A stretch of 64,000 nt of DNA from NCBI RefSeq assembly GCF_014650815.1, contig NZ_BMVR01000012.1:216922-280921 (forward strand), in the 5' to 3' direction. The stretch is from Streptomyces flavofungini. GTDB lineage: Bacteria; Actinomycetota; Actinomycetes; Streptomycetales; Streptomycetaceae. Position numbers and translations under genes: made by a program. The notes beneath the pieces were generated by a model. That model ran no database searches and was not told where the DNA came from. It saw only the letters and a list, made by a program, of their open reading frames with translations. The first letter of the stretch is position 1. Each line of letters begins with the position of its first letter. Of the stretch, positions 41,348-49,873 are shown one piece after another.

Positions 41348-41363
41348 CACTACGCTCAGCCCC

Positions 41364-41996
41364 ATGGGGCTGAGCATCGAAGTGCTGATCGCCGACGCGG
41401 CCTGGCTCGGGGAGGTTCCGCTCCCGGAGCGGCTGTCGCGGTTGCGGGACGCCTGGTACGCCGACGAGACGGGACTGTGGGACCTGGACGCGGGCGCCGC
41501 GCAGTCGGTCGAGGGAGACTGGCAGTGGCCGCAGGGGCCCGACAGCGCGTACTTCGGGGTCTACGCGTTCCGGCGCACCCTCGGTTCGTACAAGCCGCAC
41601 TTCTGGGCCGGGGAGCGGTGGGAGGACGTGCGCGACCACGCCGACCCGGTGCTGCGCGCCGCGTTGGACGCCCTGCTGCTCGGGCTGATCTGGTGCGGCC
41701 CCGACGGCGAGGACGAGCACACGGATCCTGGCGTCTTCGGCGACGGCCCCGCCGTCTCCAACGGAGTGCTGCTCGCCCGCGCCCCGGACAGCGTCCGGCG
41801 GCTGGCCGCGACCTGGGAGAGGCTGAGGCCTCGCCTCGGCGGGTTGCGCGCGGCCTTCACCGCACATGCGGCGACGCCCCAGGAGGGTGGGTGGATCTCC
41901 TCCTTCGACGAGTTCACCGACCTCCTTGAGGACTGGGGCCGCGTCCTCACCGAGGCCGACCGGCGCGGTTGGTGCGTGGTGGGACTCAAGGACTAG
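41364..41996 (+). CDS. Unknown soluble protein
   Basis: A 210-residue acidic, Trp-rich protein beginning MGLSIEVLIADAAWLGEV. Segments such as FGVYAFRRTLGSYKPHFW and SSFDEFTDLLEDWGRVLTEA suggest a compact intracellular protein. It resembles small actinomycete proteins of unknown function, but I cannot name the family. No signal peptide or membrane helix. ATG 41364 follows the hairpin by 17 bases and lacks a clear ribosome site. Confidence 0.75.
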   Translation: MGLSIEVLIADAAWLGEVPLPERLSRLRDAWYADETGLWDLDAGAAQSVEGDWQWPQGPDSAYFGVYAFRRTLGSYKPHFWAGERWEDVRDHADPVLRAALDALLLGLIWCGPDGEDEHTDPGVFGDGPAVSNGVLLARAPDSVRRLAATWERLRPRLGGLRAAFTAHAATPQEGGWISSFDEFTDLLEDWGRVLTEADRRGWCVVGLKD

Positions 41997-42073
41997 GCGG
42001 GGCGGGCCCGACCCGGCCCGCCCTCGTCCGCCGCTCACGAACCGCACCTGAACCACCCACGATCGGAGCGTTG

Positions 42074-42829
42074 ATGACCGGGACGAACGACGACCGCTTC
42101 CTCGACGACGTCGCCGACCGGCTCGCCGCCCTGCCCGCCGTGCACGCCGTCACCCTCGGCGGCTCCCGGGCCCAGGGCACGCACGCCCCGGACAGCGACT
42201 GGGACTTGGCGGTGTACTACCGGGGCCGCTTCGCCCCGGACGACCTGCGGGGCATCGGCTGGCCCGGTGAGGTCTCCGAGATCGGCGGCTGGGGCGGCGG
42301 CGTGTTCAACGGCGGGGGGTGGTTCACCATCGACGGCCGGGGCGTGGACGTCCACTACCGCGACCTCGACGCCGTCGAGCACGAACTCGCCGAGGCCCGG
42401 CAGGGCCGATTCCACTGGGAGCCGCTGATGTTCCACCTCGCGGGCATCCCCAGCTACCTGGTCGTCGCCGAACTCGCCCTCAACCAGGTCCTGCGCGGCA
42501 CCCTGCCCCGCCCCGAGTTCCCTCAGCCCCTGCGCGAGGCCGCCCCACCGGTGTGGCGACAGCGCGCCACCATGACCCTCGACCACGCCAAGTCCGCCTA
42601 CGCACCCCGCGGCCAGGCCACCGAGGCCGCGGGCGCGATCGCCACGGCCGCCCTCCAGTCCGCGCACGCCGTCCTCGCCGAGCGCGGCGCGTGGGTCACC
42701 AACGAGAAGCAGCTCCTGCGCCGGGCGGGCCTGCGGGGCATCGACGCGGTCGTGGCGGGGCTCCGGCCGGACGACCCCGCCGCGCTGCGGCGTGCGGTCG
42801 TCGAGGCGGAGGCGCTGCTGCTCCCGTGA
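42074..42829 (+). CDS. Nucleotidyltransferase-domain protein (MNT type)
   Basis: A 251-residue protein. LGGSRAQGTHAPDSDWDLAV holds the GS-x9-D-x-D signature of the DNA polymerase beta-like nucleotidyltransferase fold, and VDVHYRDLD supplies the third acid. The C-terminal half is helical (RATMTLDHAKSAYAPRG). Relatives adenylylate antibiotics, proteins or tRNA ends; the target is unknown. CGGAG precedes ATG 42074. A second, distantly similar nucleotidyltransferase gene follows after 44 bases. Confidence 0.88.
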   Translation: MTGTNDDRFLDDVADRLAALPAVHAVTLGGSRAQGTHAPDSDWDLAVYYRGRFAPDDLRGIGWPGEVSEIGGWGGGVFNGGGWFTIDGRGVDVHYRDLDAVEHELAEARQGRFHWEPLMFHLAGIPSYLVVAELALNQVLRGTLPRPEFPQPLREAAPPVWRQRATMTLDHAKSAYAPRGQATEAAGAIATAALQSAHAVLAERGAWVTNEKQLLRRAGLRGIDAVVAGLRPDDPAALRRAVVEAEALLLP

Positions 42830-42873
42830 CCTCGGGCGGTGGTCGCACGCCTGTGCTGGCACGATGAACTCCC

Positions 42874-43614
42874 ATGAATGATCACGGCAATGATCAGGAC
42901 ACGTACCGCGCGGCGGCCACCCGTCTGGTCGCGGCACGCCACCCGCACGCGCTCGGCGCCCTGCTCGGCGGCTCGGCCGCGCAGGGCCGCGCCACGCCGA
43001 GCAGTGATCTGGACCTGGCGGTGCTCCTGCCGGACTCCGGGCACAGCGGCCGCGAGGTGGTCCGGCACGAGGGCCGCCTCGCCGAGCTGTTCCTCAACAC
43101 CCTCGCGGACATACCGGAGTTCTTCGCCTGGGACAGGTCCCGCCGCCGCGGCACCGTCCTCTTCCTCTACGACCGGGGCCTCCCCCTGACCGACCCGCAC
43201 GGCCATGTCGCCCGCACCCGCGAACTCGCCCGGCAGGTCCTGGCGTCCGGACCCGCCCCGCTCGCCCCGGAGGAGCGGGAGCACAGCCGGTACGCCCTCA
43301 CCTGCTTCCTGGACGACCTGGTCGACCCGGGTGACCCGGCCGACCGCCACGAGCAGTTGTCCGTCGCCGAACACGTCCTGCGCGAGGCGGCCCACCTCCT
43401 CACCGCCCACCACAACGCCTGGACGGGCATCGGCAAGTGGCTCCCCCGCAGGCTCCTCGACGCGGACCCCGTCCTGGGCAGGGCGCTCCTGGACGGCCGT
43501 CGGGCCGTGGCCGAACACGCCGACCCCGGGCCGCTCGCGGCAGCAACGGAGCAGGTGCTCGACCTGCTCGGCGGGCCCCTGCGCGAGGGCTACGCGCACC
43601 GCTGGAAGCCCTGA
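42874..43614 (+). CDS. Nucleotidyltransferase-domain protein
   Basis: A 246-residue protein with LGGSAAQGRATPSSDLDLAV, the same GS-x9-D-x-D signature, then LAELFLNTLADIPEFFAWDR and a helical C-terminus (AEHVLREAAHLLTAHHNAW). It differs from its neighbour except at the active-site motif, so this is a pair of divergent paralogs. The helical tail resembles the HEPN-like part found in kanamycin-nucleotidyltransferase relatives. The substrate is unknown. Confidence 0.87.
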   Translation: MNDHGNDQDTYRAAATRLVAARHPHALGALLGGSAAQGRATPSSDLDLAVLLPDSGHSGREVVRHEGRLAELFLNTLADIPEFFAWDRSRRRGTVLFLYDRGLPLTDPHGHVARTRELARQVLASGPAPLAPEEREHSRYALTCFLDDLVDPGDPADRHEQLSVAEHVLREAAHLLTAHHNAWTGIGKWLPRRLLDADPVLGRALLDGRRAVAEHADPGPLAAATEQVLDLLGGPLREGYAHRWKP

Positions 43615-43664
43615 CCCAAAGCCCTGGCCCCGCCCCGATACGGACGTCGGACCCGATGACCGCA

Positions 43665-43679
43665 CCCCGCTCAGCGGGG
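43665..43679. terminator. Short hairpin at the stop of the winged-helix fragment
   Basis: CCCCGC and GCGGGG flank TCA, which is the reverse complement of the stop codon of the minus-strand fragment. Confidence 0.4.
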
Positions 43680-43918
43680 CTGGGTGGCCAGTTGGCGTTC
43701 GAGGGGGGTGCGGTAGCAGGGGGTGACGCGGGTGTCGCCGAGGAAGGCGGCCAGGCGGGTGGCTTCGGCTTCGATGGCGGCGCGTGCCGCTGGGCCGGGG
43801 TCGATGAGGAGGTGGTGGTTGATGCGGCCGTCGGGGGTCTGGGCCCAGGCTCCGATGATCCGGCCGTCGGCCCACAGGGTGGGGCCGATGTTGCCGTTGC
43901 GGTCGAACAGGCCGTGGC
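43671..43918 (-). pseudogene. Winged-helix DNA-binding-domain protein, C-terminal fragment
   Basis: LFDRNGNIGPTLWADGRIIG, then AWAQTPDGRINHHLLIDPGP, match the end of the winged-helix DNA-binding-domain family (YcaQ/AlkZ-like proteins of about 370 residues). Only the last 80 or so residues remain; an ATG at 43922 is fortuitous. The break is near 43918. Confidence 0.7.
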
Positions 43919-44072
43919 CCACTACACCGACCAGATCACCGCCACCGCGGCCGCCGCCGTCATGAACGGCCTCACCCTGCGCGGCCTCGCCGGCACCGAG
44001 CCGCCCACCCGCACCGCCATCGAGGCCGTCCTCCGCCGCGTCCTGACCCCCAACCCGGGCCTGGCACGGTAG
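43915..44072 (+). pseudogene. TetR-family regulator, C-terminal fragment
   Basis: On the plus strand, AHYTDQITATAAAAVMNGLT, then LRGLAGTEPPTRTAIEAVLR, matches the last helices of a TetR regulator, ending at 44072. The DNA-binding half is gone. The break coincides with that of the opposite-strand winged-helix fragment. Confidence 0.6.
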
Positions 44073-44120
44073 GAGCGCGCATCCTCAAGGGCGGCCCCCC
44101 GAAGAGGGCCGGACAGCTCG

Positions 44121-46379
44121 CTAGCGCTGGCTCAGCATGGGCAGCAGCACCGCCGCCGACCAGCTGAAGTTGGGTGAGTTCAGGGGGGCGCCGGTCAGCG
44201 GGTCGTAGTTCTCCATCACCGGGCTCCGGGCCGAAAGGCCGTGGGCCGCGGTCAGGAGGCGGTCCGTGAGGGTGCGGGACTGTGCCGCGTAGCCGTAGCG
44301 CCGCAGGCCCGCCTGGGCGAAGTACGCCTGGTCCAGCCAGACGGGGCCGCGCCAGTAGCGCTGTGGGGCGAAGTAGGGCGAGCTGCGGGCGACGGTCGGG
44401 AAGGGGACGGGGGTGGCGAACTCGCGCGGGTCGGTGAGGCGGTCGCGTACGGCGGCGGCCTGTGGGCGGGACGCCGTGCCGGTCCACAGGGGGATGGCGC
44501 CCTCGATGCCTCGGCCCCGCGCGGTGAGCCGCTTGCCGCTGTCGAGGGCGATGTCGTGGAACCAGCCGTCCCCGGGGTCGTACATCCGCTCGCGCACCGC
44601 CCGGTGCGTGGCCTCGGCCCGGGCGCGCCAGCGCCGCTCCCCGGCGCGGTCCCCGGTCGCGCGGGCGATGTCGGCGAGGTGGTCCTGGTCGGCGGCGAGA
44701 TAGGCGTTGAGGTCGACGGACTCCTGGGTGAGGGAGTAGCCGGTGACCGTGCCGGAGGCGTCGCGGTTGGTGACGACGGAGGTGCCGAGGCCGGCGTCGA
44801 AGCGCGGCGCGTTGTCCATGCCGCTCTCCCAGGCGGCGGCGAGCCTGCGCTGCTCGGTGCTGTCGTTGGCGGGGTCGACGGTCGCGCCGTACTCGGCGAG
44901 CCCGTCGCGGTCGTGGTCCCGGTTGCGGTACCACCAGGCCTGGTACGCGGCCAGCTTCGGGTACATCTCGCGCAGGAACGCCCGGTCGCCGCCGCGCCGG
45001 TAGACCTCCCACACGGCCCAGGCGGCCAGCGGGGGTTTGCTGTTGCGCTCGTTCCAGTTGCCGCCGCCGTCGGCCTGGTCGTTGAAGAAGACGGCGTCGG
45101 GGATCATCCCGGCGTCCTGCGGCCGGGTCGCCGAGGTCGGCCGGATCTGGTGGTCGAACATGGCGCGGATCTGGGACTGCGCGAGCCGGGGGTCGAAGCG
45201 TGCGGTGCCGACGGCCTGTTTCCAGGTGTCCCAGGCCCAGATGCCGCCGGTGAACCACTTGTAGGAGAGGGACGGGCTGATGGCGTCGTGCCGGATCCGC
45301 CCGGCGGCGGAACGCCAGTTGGTGACGAGGGTCTCCAGCGACTTCACGGCGAGACGGCGCCGGTCGGCCGGGACGCCCCGGGTGACGCCGGCGACGTAGC
45401 GGCGCCAACGCGCTTCACCGGCCAGCGCGTTGGCGGCGGGGTGCGCGAGGACACGGCGCACGGAGGAGGCCTCGCTGGCCCGCTCGGCCGCGGTGAACGT
45501 GTAGCTCTCGGTCCAGTCCAGGCTGCGGGCCGCTCCGGGGGCGAGGGTGAGGGGCGCGGCGAGCTCACTGCGGTACGTGTCGCCCTCGACGGTGGTGCGG
45601 ACGGGCTCGCGGTGGGTGACCTCGAAGCGCTCGGTGCCGTCGGTGAGGTAGTCCCACTTCTCGCGGACCCGGGCGAAGCCGACGGCGACGCCGCGCGCGG
45701 TGGCGCTCAGCGCGGGCGCGTCGCGCTGGGGCGCCGCCTCGGGGCGCAGCAGGGTCCCGGTCCAGTCGGCACCGAGGGTGCGGGGCGCGCGGCCGGTGTT
45801 GTGGACCCGGGCCCGGACGAGTGCGGTCCGCTCCGTGGCGAAGCGCAGTTCCAGGGTCAGTCGCAGGCCGTCGTCGAGGCGGTAGGTCTGGCGCAGCGCC
45901 CCGGGCAGTGACGTGAAGCGCGGTGCGCCGCCCCCGGCGAGGTCGAGGTGCTCGCCCGCCTCGGTGAGGCGCATCCGGCTGAAGGACTTGCTCAGCCACC
46001 ACGGGTATTCCTGCGCGATGTGCAGCGGCCCGCTGAAGCCGCCGTGCGTGGACGGGTCCTGCACCGAAGGCAGCGCGTAGGCGTGCCAGGCGCCACGGTC
46101 GGCGAAGACGGTGACCGGGTTGAACTCGCCGGGCTGCGCGGCGGCCGGGACGCCTTGGAGGTCCAGGACGTTCGCGTACGCGGAGCGGATGCCCGTCGCC
46201 TCCGGGTCCGCTGCCTGCCGGTCCGCCGTCGCGGTGGTGTGCCGCGCCGGGTCCTGCCGTGCCGCGTGCGCCGGTGGCGCCCCGTGCGCTGGTCGCGCCG
46301 CGTCGGCCGCGGGGGCGAGGCCGACGGCCAGGGTGACGGCGAGGGCTGCGGCGGTCAGGGCGCGCGGGCGGGAACGCAA
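44121..46379 (-). CDS. Secreted GH63-like alpha-glucosidase (MGH1-type)
   Basis: A 752-residue exported glycosidase. After a signal peptide (ALTAAALAVTLAVGLAPAAD) comes a beta-sandwich domain, then an alpha/alpha barrel with GGIWAWDTWKQAVGTARFDP, NERNSKPPLAAWAVWEVYRR, SGMDNAPRFDAG and RYWRGPVWLDQAYFAQAG. This pattern matches GH63 enzymes such as E. coli YgjK and mannosylglycerate-type hydrolases of the MGH1 fold, which act on short alpha-linked sugars. The TTG start at 46379 is supported by CCGGAG nine bases upstream and by the signal peptide; the open frame further up is shadow of the protease gene. Confidence 0.85.
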   Translation of the reverse strand: MRSRPRALTAAALAVTLAVGLAPAADAARPAHGAPPAHAARQDPARHTTATADRQAADPEATGIRSAYANVLDLQGVPAAAQPGEFNPVTVFADRGAWHAYALPSVQDPSTHGGFSGPLHIAQEYPWWLSKSFSRMRLTEAGEHLDLAGGGAPRFTSLPGALRQTYRLDDGLRLTLELRFATERTALVRARVHNTGRAPRTLGADWTGTLLRPEAAPQRDAPALSATARGVAVGFARVREKWDYLTDGTERFEVTHREPVRTTVEGDTYRSELAAPLTLAPGAARSLDWTESYTFTAAERASEASSVRRVLAHPAANALAGEARWRRYVAGVTRGVPADRRRLAVKSLETLVTNWRSAAGRIRHDAISPSLSYKWFTGGIWAWDTWKQAVGTARFDPRLAQSQIRAMFDHQIRPTSATRPQDAGMIPDAVFFNDQADGGGNWNERNSKPPLAAWAVWEVYRRGGDRAFLREMYPKLAAYQAWWYRNRDHDRDGLAEYGATVDPANDSTEQRRLAAAWESGMDNAPRFDAGLGTSVVTNRDASGTVTGYSLTQESVDLNAYLAADQDHLADIARATGDRAGERRWRARAEATHRAVRERMYDPGDGWFHDIALDSGKRLTARGRGIEGAIPLWTGTASRPQAAAVRDRLTDPREFATPVPFPTVARSSPYFAPQRYWRGPVWLDQAYFAQAGLRRYGYAAQSRTLTDRLLTAAHGLSARSPVMENYDPLTGAPLNSPNFSWSAAVLLPMLSQR

Positions 46380-46431
46380 CGTGCTGGTCTCCGGTCTGTG
46401 GCGAGGGCGTGGGCGGGGCGGGTGGCCCGGC

Positions 46432-46464
46432 GTCGCCTCCGCGCGGTGACCGCGCGGAGGCGAC
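46432..46464. terminator. Hairpin terminator after the protease gene
   Basis: A perfect 15-base stem (46432-46446 with 46450-46464) around TGA, between the protease stop and the glucosidase start, both on the minus strand. Confidence 0.8.
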
Positions 46465-46513
46465 GGGACTGGCTGGGGGTCACTCGGTGGCGCGAGGGAG
46501 GCGGCGGGGCGGG

Positions 46514-47251
46514 TCAGACGCCCGCGATGCTCTGGATCCAGGAGCGGTACGCCGTCACGTTCGTGTACGCGGTCGAGGTCTGGCGGTCGCTGGTGGACGC
46601 GACGCCGACCTGGATGCCGTTGGCCATCATCGGGCCGCCGGAGTCGCCGCCCGCGGTGATGCCGTTGCCGCGCCGGGCGCAGATGGCCTGACCCTGGAAG
46701 TAGTCGCGGCAGCCGCCGGTCACGACGACGTTGGCGACCTTCAGGAGCTGCGACTGGCAGTTGATCTCCTGGCCGCACTGCGAGGTGGCGCCCCAGCCGT
46801 ACACCTGCACGGTCTGGTTCACCTGCACGGAGCCCGGGTTGCCGAGGCGCGCGTAGGTGCCGGACACGGAGCGGTCGAGCTTGACCAGGGACAGGTCGGA
46901 GTTCGCGTTGTTGTGGACGCTGACACCGTTGGCCGTGGTGCCGCCCGAGGTCTGGTCGAGGCTGCCGATGCGGAACGAGAGGCCGCCGCCGCTGACGCAG
47001 TGCTTCGCGGTGAGGATCCAGGTCGGCGCGATGATCGTGGCGCTGCAGGTCTGCCGGCCGTTCGAGAACAGGCGGGCCGCCCAGGGCGCGTTGCTGGCGT
47101 AGCCGCCGCCGATGATCGGCTGGGCGGAGGTGCCGGATGCGACCGTGGGTGCGTTGGCGGACGGCGCCGTCTGCGCCGCCGCGGTGGGGGCGAGCCCCAG
47201 TACGGCGATTGCGGTGGCCGCGAGCGCGGGGACGAGTCTGGATATTCGCAC
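46514..47251 (-). CDS. Secreted trypsin-like serine protease (S1)
   Basis: A 245-residue chymotrypsin-fold protease. A signal peptide (LVPALAATAIAVLGLAPTAA) and a short propeptide precede the mature start IIGGGYASNAPWAA. The triad is visible: His in LTAKHCVSG, Asp in NANSDLSLVKLD and Ser in AGGDSGGPMM, with six Cys suited to three disulfides. GTG 47251 is preferred because GGAG lies six bases upstream; ATG 47263 would add four residues. It should degrade proteins outside the cell. A perfect palindrome lies 50 bases upstream. Confidence 0.92.
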   Translation of the reverse strand: MRISRLVPALAATAIAVLGLAPTAAAQTAPSANAPTVASGTSAQPIIGGGYASNAPWAARLFSNGRQTCSATIIAPTWILTAKHCVSGGGLSFRIGSLDQTSGGTTANGVSVHNNANSDLSLVKLDRSVSGTYARLGNPGSVQVNQTVQVYGWGATSQCGQEINCQSQLLKVANVVVTGGCRDYFQGQAICARRGNGITAGGDSGGPMMANGIQVGVASTSDRQTSTAYTNVTAYRSWIQSIAGV

Positions 47252-47300
47252 GTTCGTCTCCATTGTGTGGGGGATGGAACGTCCTGCGATGAGGACGCGA

Positions 47301-47316
47301 CCGCATAGGTATGCGG
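47301..47316. promoter_or_regulatory. Palindrome upstream of the protease gene
   Basis: CCGCATAGGTATGCGG: perfect seven-base arms around GG, 50 bases upstream of the protease start. Operator-like; the binding protein is unknown. Confidence 0.45.
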
Positions 47317-47887
47317 CTGAAACGCACACGCGGAAGGCGGGATCACCCCTGGCGCGTGCATGCCATGCTCGGCTGGGGTGAATGTGGCAGAGGAGTCACT
47401 GCGGACGCAAGAGGTTGACCGGCGAAATCCCCTCGCCATAGCGGTCCCGCGGTCGCCTTTGGATCTATTTCGCAGTTCACGGTTGCGATTTGACCTTCAA
47501 TCACCTAACCGGACGAGACCCGTCCACCCTGCGGACCTCACCCGTAAGCCGCCGCGCCAGGCGCCGTTCGGCAGCGTTGCACAGCTAGCCGTCACGTCGG
47601 GAATGCCCCGCGGCAGCTCCCGCTCATCACTGCGTGACGTGATGCGTGGGCTTGCAACCCGGCGCATGTCCAAACGGGCGGACACGCGGCGGTACGCAGA
47701 TCGGCTTGACCCCGCGCGAAGCCACCTCTTGAACGCAGTGGCTCCGTACAGCGGCACGGCCCGCGCTCCCCATTCACCGCCAACTACCCTATATACCCCG
47801 CGATTTGGCCTCCCCCGTTCAACAAGTCACGGAACTCCGGTCGCTTCCCTTGACGCGGGATTCACGCGGATGAAACATGCAACGGCA

Positions 47888-47901
47888 AGAGAGCGCTCCC
47901 A
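47888..47901. promoter_or_regulatory. CebR-like operator upstream of the GH55 gene
   Basis: AGAGAGCGCTCCCA matches the known CebR box TGGGAGCGCTCCCA at 12 of 14 bases and lies 41 bases before the GH55 start. Confidence 0.55.
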
Positions 47902-47942
47902 GAACCCCCACGTGTTCATTTCCTGAACTAGGAGAGTGCCCC

Positions 47943-49745
47943 ATGCCCCCTTCCCCCACGAACTCCCCCTCCCCCGGCTCCCCGGCCCGCAGATCCGTTC
48001 TCGGGGCCGCCGCCGCGTCGGTGCCCGCACTCCTCGCCCTGTCCGGTCCGGCAGTCGCCGGTCCGGCAGCCGCCGCGCCCTCGGCCCGGAAGGCCCGGCT
48101 GCCCGGCGGCGGTGACCTCGGGCCGAACGTCATCGTCTTCGACCCGGCCACCAGCGGGATCCAGGCCAAGCTCGACGAGATCTTCAAGAAACAGGAGTCG
48201 GCGCAGTTCGGCACGGGCCGCTACGCCCTCCTCTTCAAGCCCGGCACGTACCACGGGCTCAACGCCCAGATCGGCTTCTACACCTCCATCGCGGGCCTCG
48301 GCCTGTCCCCCGACGACACCACCATCAACGGCGATGTCACCGTCGACGCGGGCTGGTTCGACGGCAATGCCACGCAGAACTTCTGGCGGTCGGCGGAGAA
48401 CCTGGCGCTGATCCCGGTCAACGGCACGAACCGGTGGGCCGTGTCGCAGGCCGCGCCGTTCCGGCGCATGCACATCCGCGGCGGCCTGAACCTGGCGCCC
48501 ACCGGGTACGGCTGGGCGAGCGGCGGCTACATCGCGGACAGCCGCATCGACGGCGAGGTCGGACCGTACTCGCAGCAGCAGTGGTACACCCGCGACAGCG
48601 CGGTGGGCGGATGGCGCAACGCCGTGTGGAACATGGTGTTCTCCGGCGTCGAGGGCGCGCCGGGGCAGAGCTTCCCCGAACCCCCGTACACGACGCTGCA
48701 AACCACCCCGCTCTCCCGCGAGAAGCCGTTCCTCTGTCTGGACGGCGCCGAGTACAAGGTGTTCCTGCCGGAGCTGCGGACCAACGCCCGCGGGGTGTCC
48801 TGGGGCAGCGGCACACCGCGCGGCACGTCGGTGCCGCTGTCGCGGTTCTACGTCGCCCGGCCGGGCGTGTCCGCGGCCACCCTCAACCAGGCCCTGGACG
48901 AGGGGCTGCACCTGCTGTTCACGCCCGGGATCTACCACCTGGACCGGACGGTCGAGGTACGGCGGGCCGGGACCGTCGTCCTCGGGCTCGGCTACGCCAC
49001 CCTCATCCCCGACAACGGCGTCACCGCCATGAAGGTCGCCGACGTCAACGGGGTGCGCCTCGCCGGTCTCCTGATCGACGCCGGTCCGGTCAACTCCCCC
49101 ACCCTCCTGGAGATCGGCCCGCAGGGCGCCGCCGCCGACCACGCGGCCGACCCCATCACCGTGCAGGACGTGTTCATCCGCATCGGCGGCGCGGGCCCCG
49201 GCAAGGCCACCACCAGCATGGTCGTCAACAGCCGCCACACCATCGTCGACCACACCTGGGTCTGGCGCGCCGACCACGGCGACGGCGTCGGCTGGGAGAC
49301 CAACCGCGCCGACTACGGCGTCCGCGTCAACGGCGCCGACGTCCTGGCCACGGGCCTGTTCGTGGAGCACTTCAACAAGTACGACGTGCAGTGGTACGGC
49401 GAGCGCGGCCGCACGGTCTTCTACCAGAACGAGAAGGCGTACGACGCCCCCGACCAGGCCGCCATCCAGAACGGGAACATGAAGGGATACGCGGCCTACC
49501 GCGTCGACGACTCCGTGACGACGCACGAGGCGTGGGGCCTGGGCAGCTACTGCTACTACAACGTCGACCCGAGCATCGTCCAGCACCACGGCTTCGCCGC
49601 CCCGACGAAACCGGGCGTGAAGTTCCACCACCTGCTGGTCGTGTCGCTCGGCGGCAAGGGCCAGTACGAGCGCGTCATCAACGACACCGGCGACCCCACG
49701 TCCGGGACGTCGACCATTCCGTCCAAGGTCGTCTCGTACCCCTGA
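47943..49745 (+). CDS. Secreted GH55 exo-beta-1,3-glucanase
   Basis: A 600-residue exported enzyme. A twin-arginine signal (ARRSVLGAAAASVPALLALS) leads. The body is a double parallel beta-helix as in GH55: GPNVIVFDPATSGIQAKLDE, RYALLFKPGTYHGLNAQIGF, NGDVTVDAGWFDGNATQNFW, WRADHGDGVGWETNRADYGV and YQNEKAYDAPDQAA. It closely resembles the characterised Streptomyces laminarinase SacteLam55A as I remember it. It removes glucose from beta-1,3-glucan, such as fungal wall or algal laminarin. ATG 47943 has AGGAGAG upstream. Confidence 0.9.
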   Translation: MPPSPTNSPSPGSPARRSVLGAAAASVPALLALSGPAVAGPAAAAPSARKARLPGGGDLGPNVIVFDPATSGIQAKLDEIFKKQESAQFGTGRYALLFKPGTYHGLNAQIGFYTSIAGLGLSPDDTTINGDVTVDAGWFDGNATQNFWRSAENLALIPVNGTNRWAVSQAAPFRRMHIRGGLNLAPTGYGWASGGYIADSRIDGEVGPYSQQQWYTRDSAVGGWRNAVWNMVFSGVEGAPGQSFPEPPYTTLQTTPLSREKPFLCLDGAEYKVFLPELRTNARGVSWGSGTPRGTSVPLSRFYVARPGVSAATLNQALDEGLHLLFTPGIYHLDRTVEVRRAGTVVLGLGYATLIPDNGVTAMKVADVNGVRLAGLLIDAGPVNSPTLLEIGPQGAAADHAADPITVQDVFIRIGGAGPGKATTSMVVNSRHTIVDHTWVWRADHGDGVGWETNRADYGVRVNGADVLATGLFVEHFNKYDVQWYGERGRTVFYQNEKAYDAPDQAAIQNGNMKGYAAYRVDDSVTTHEAWGLGSYCYYNVDPSIVQHHGFAAPTKPGVKFHHLLVVSLGGKGQYERVINDTGDPTSGTSTIPSKVVSYP

Positions 49746-49810
49746 GCACGGCTCGATCCGCACCCCTGAGCACGGCTCGATCCGCACCCCTGAGCGCCTG
49801 AGCACGGCAC
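49739..49810. repeat. 24-base tandem repeat after the GH55 stop
   Basis: Units at 49739-49762 and 49763-49786 are identical and a third is degenerate. Each contains CCTGAGCACGGCTCGATCC; the TGA in the first is the GH55 stop. Confidence 0.75.
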
Positions 49811-49825
49811 GCTCCGCACACGGCG

Positions 49826-49864
49826 GAGCGGGGGCTGGACGGCTCCCTCGTCCAGCCCCCGCTC
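49826..49864. terminator. Strong hairpin terminator between GH55 and PKS region
   Basis: A perfect 16-base stem (49826-49841 with 49849-49864) around a seven-base loop, between convergent genes. Confidence 0.85.
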
Positions 49865-49873
49865 GTCCCGTGC

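Larger units (their letters stand above)
47252..47942. other. Long gene-free divergent promoter region
   Basis: About 690 bases between the protease and GH55 genes, visibly less GC-rich than the rest. A plus-strand frame (47360-47926) exists but has no coding-type third-position bias. It holds a palindrome at 47301 and a CebR-like site at 47888. Confidence 0.5.

Noticed and set aside
44121..47327. A 1068-codon frame suggesting a longer glucosidase
   Set aside because: The first 315 codons are antisense-frame shadow of the protease gene; signal peptide and ribosome site place the start at 46379.
47360..47926. A 188-codon plus-strand frame before the GH55 gene
   Set aside because: No third-position G/C bias, no ribosome site and Arg/Ser-rich composition; it lies over promoter sequence.
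49739..49810. CRISPR-like repeats
   Set aside because: The units are directly adjacent without spacers and number only two to three; no cas genes are present.
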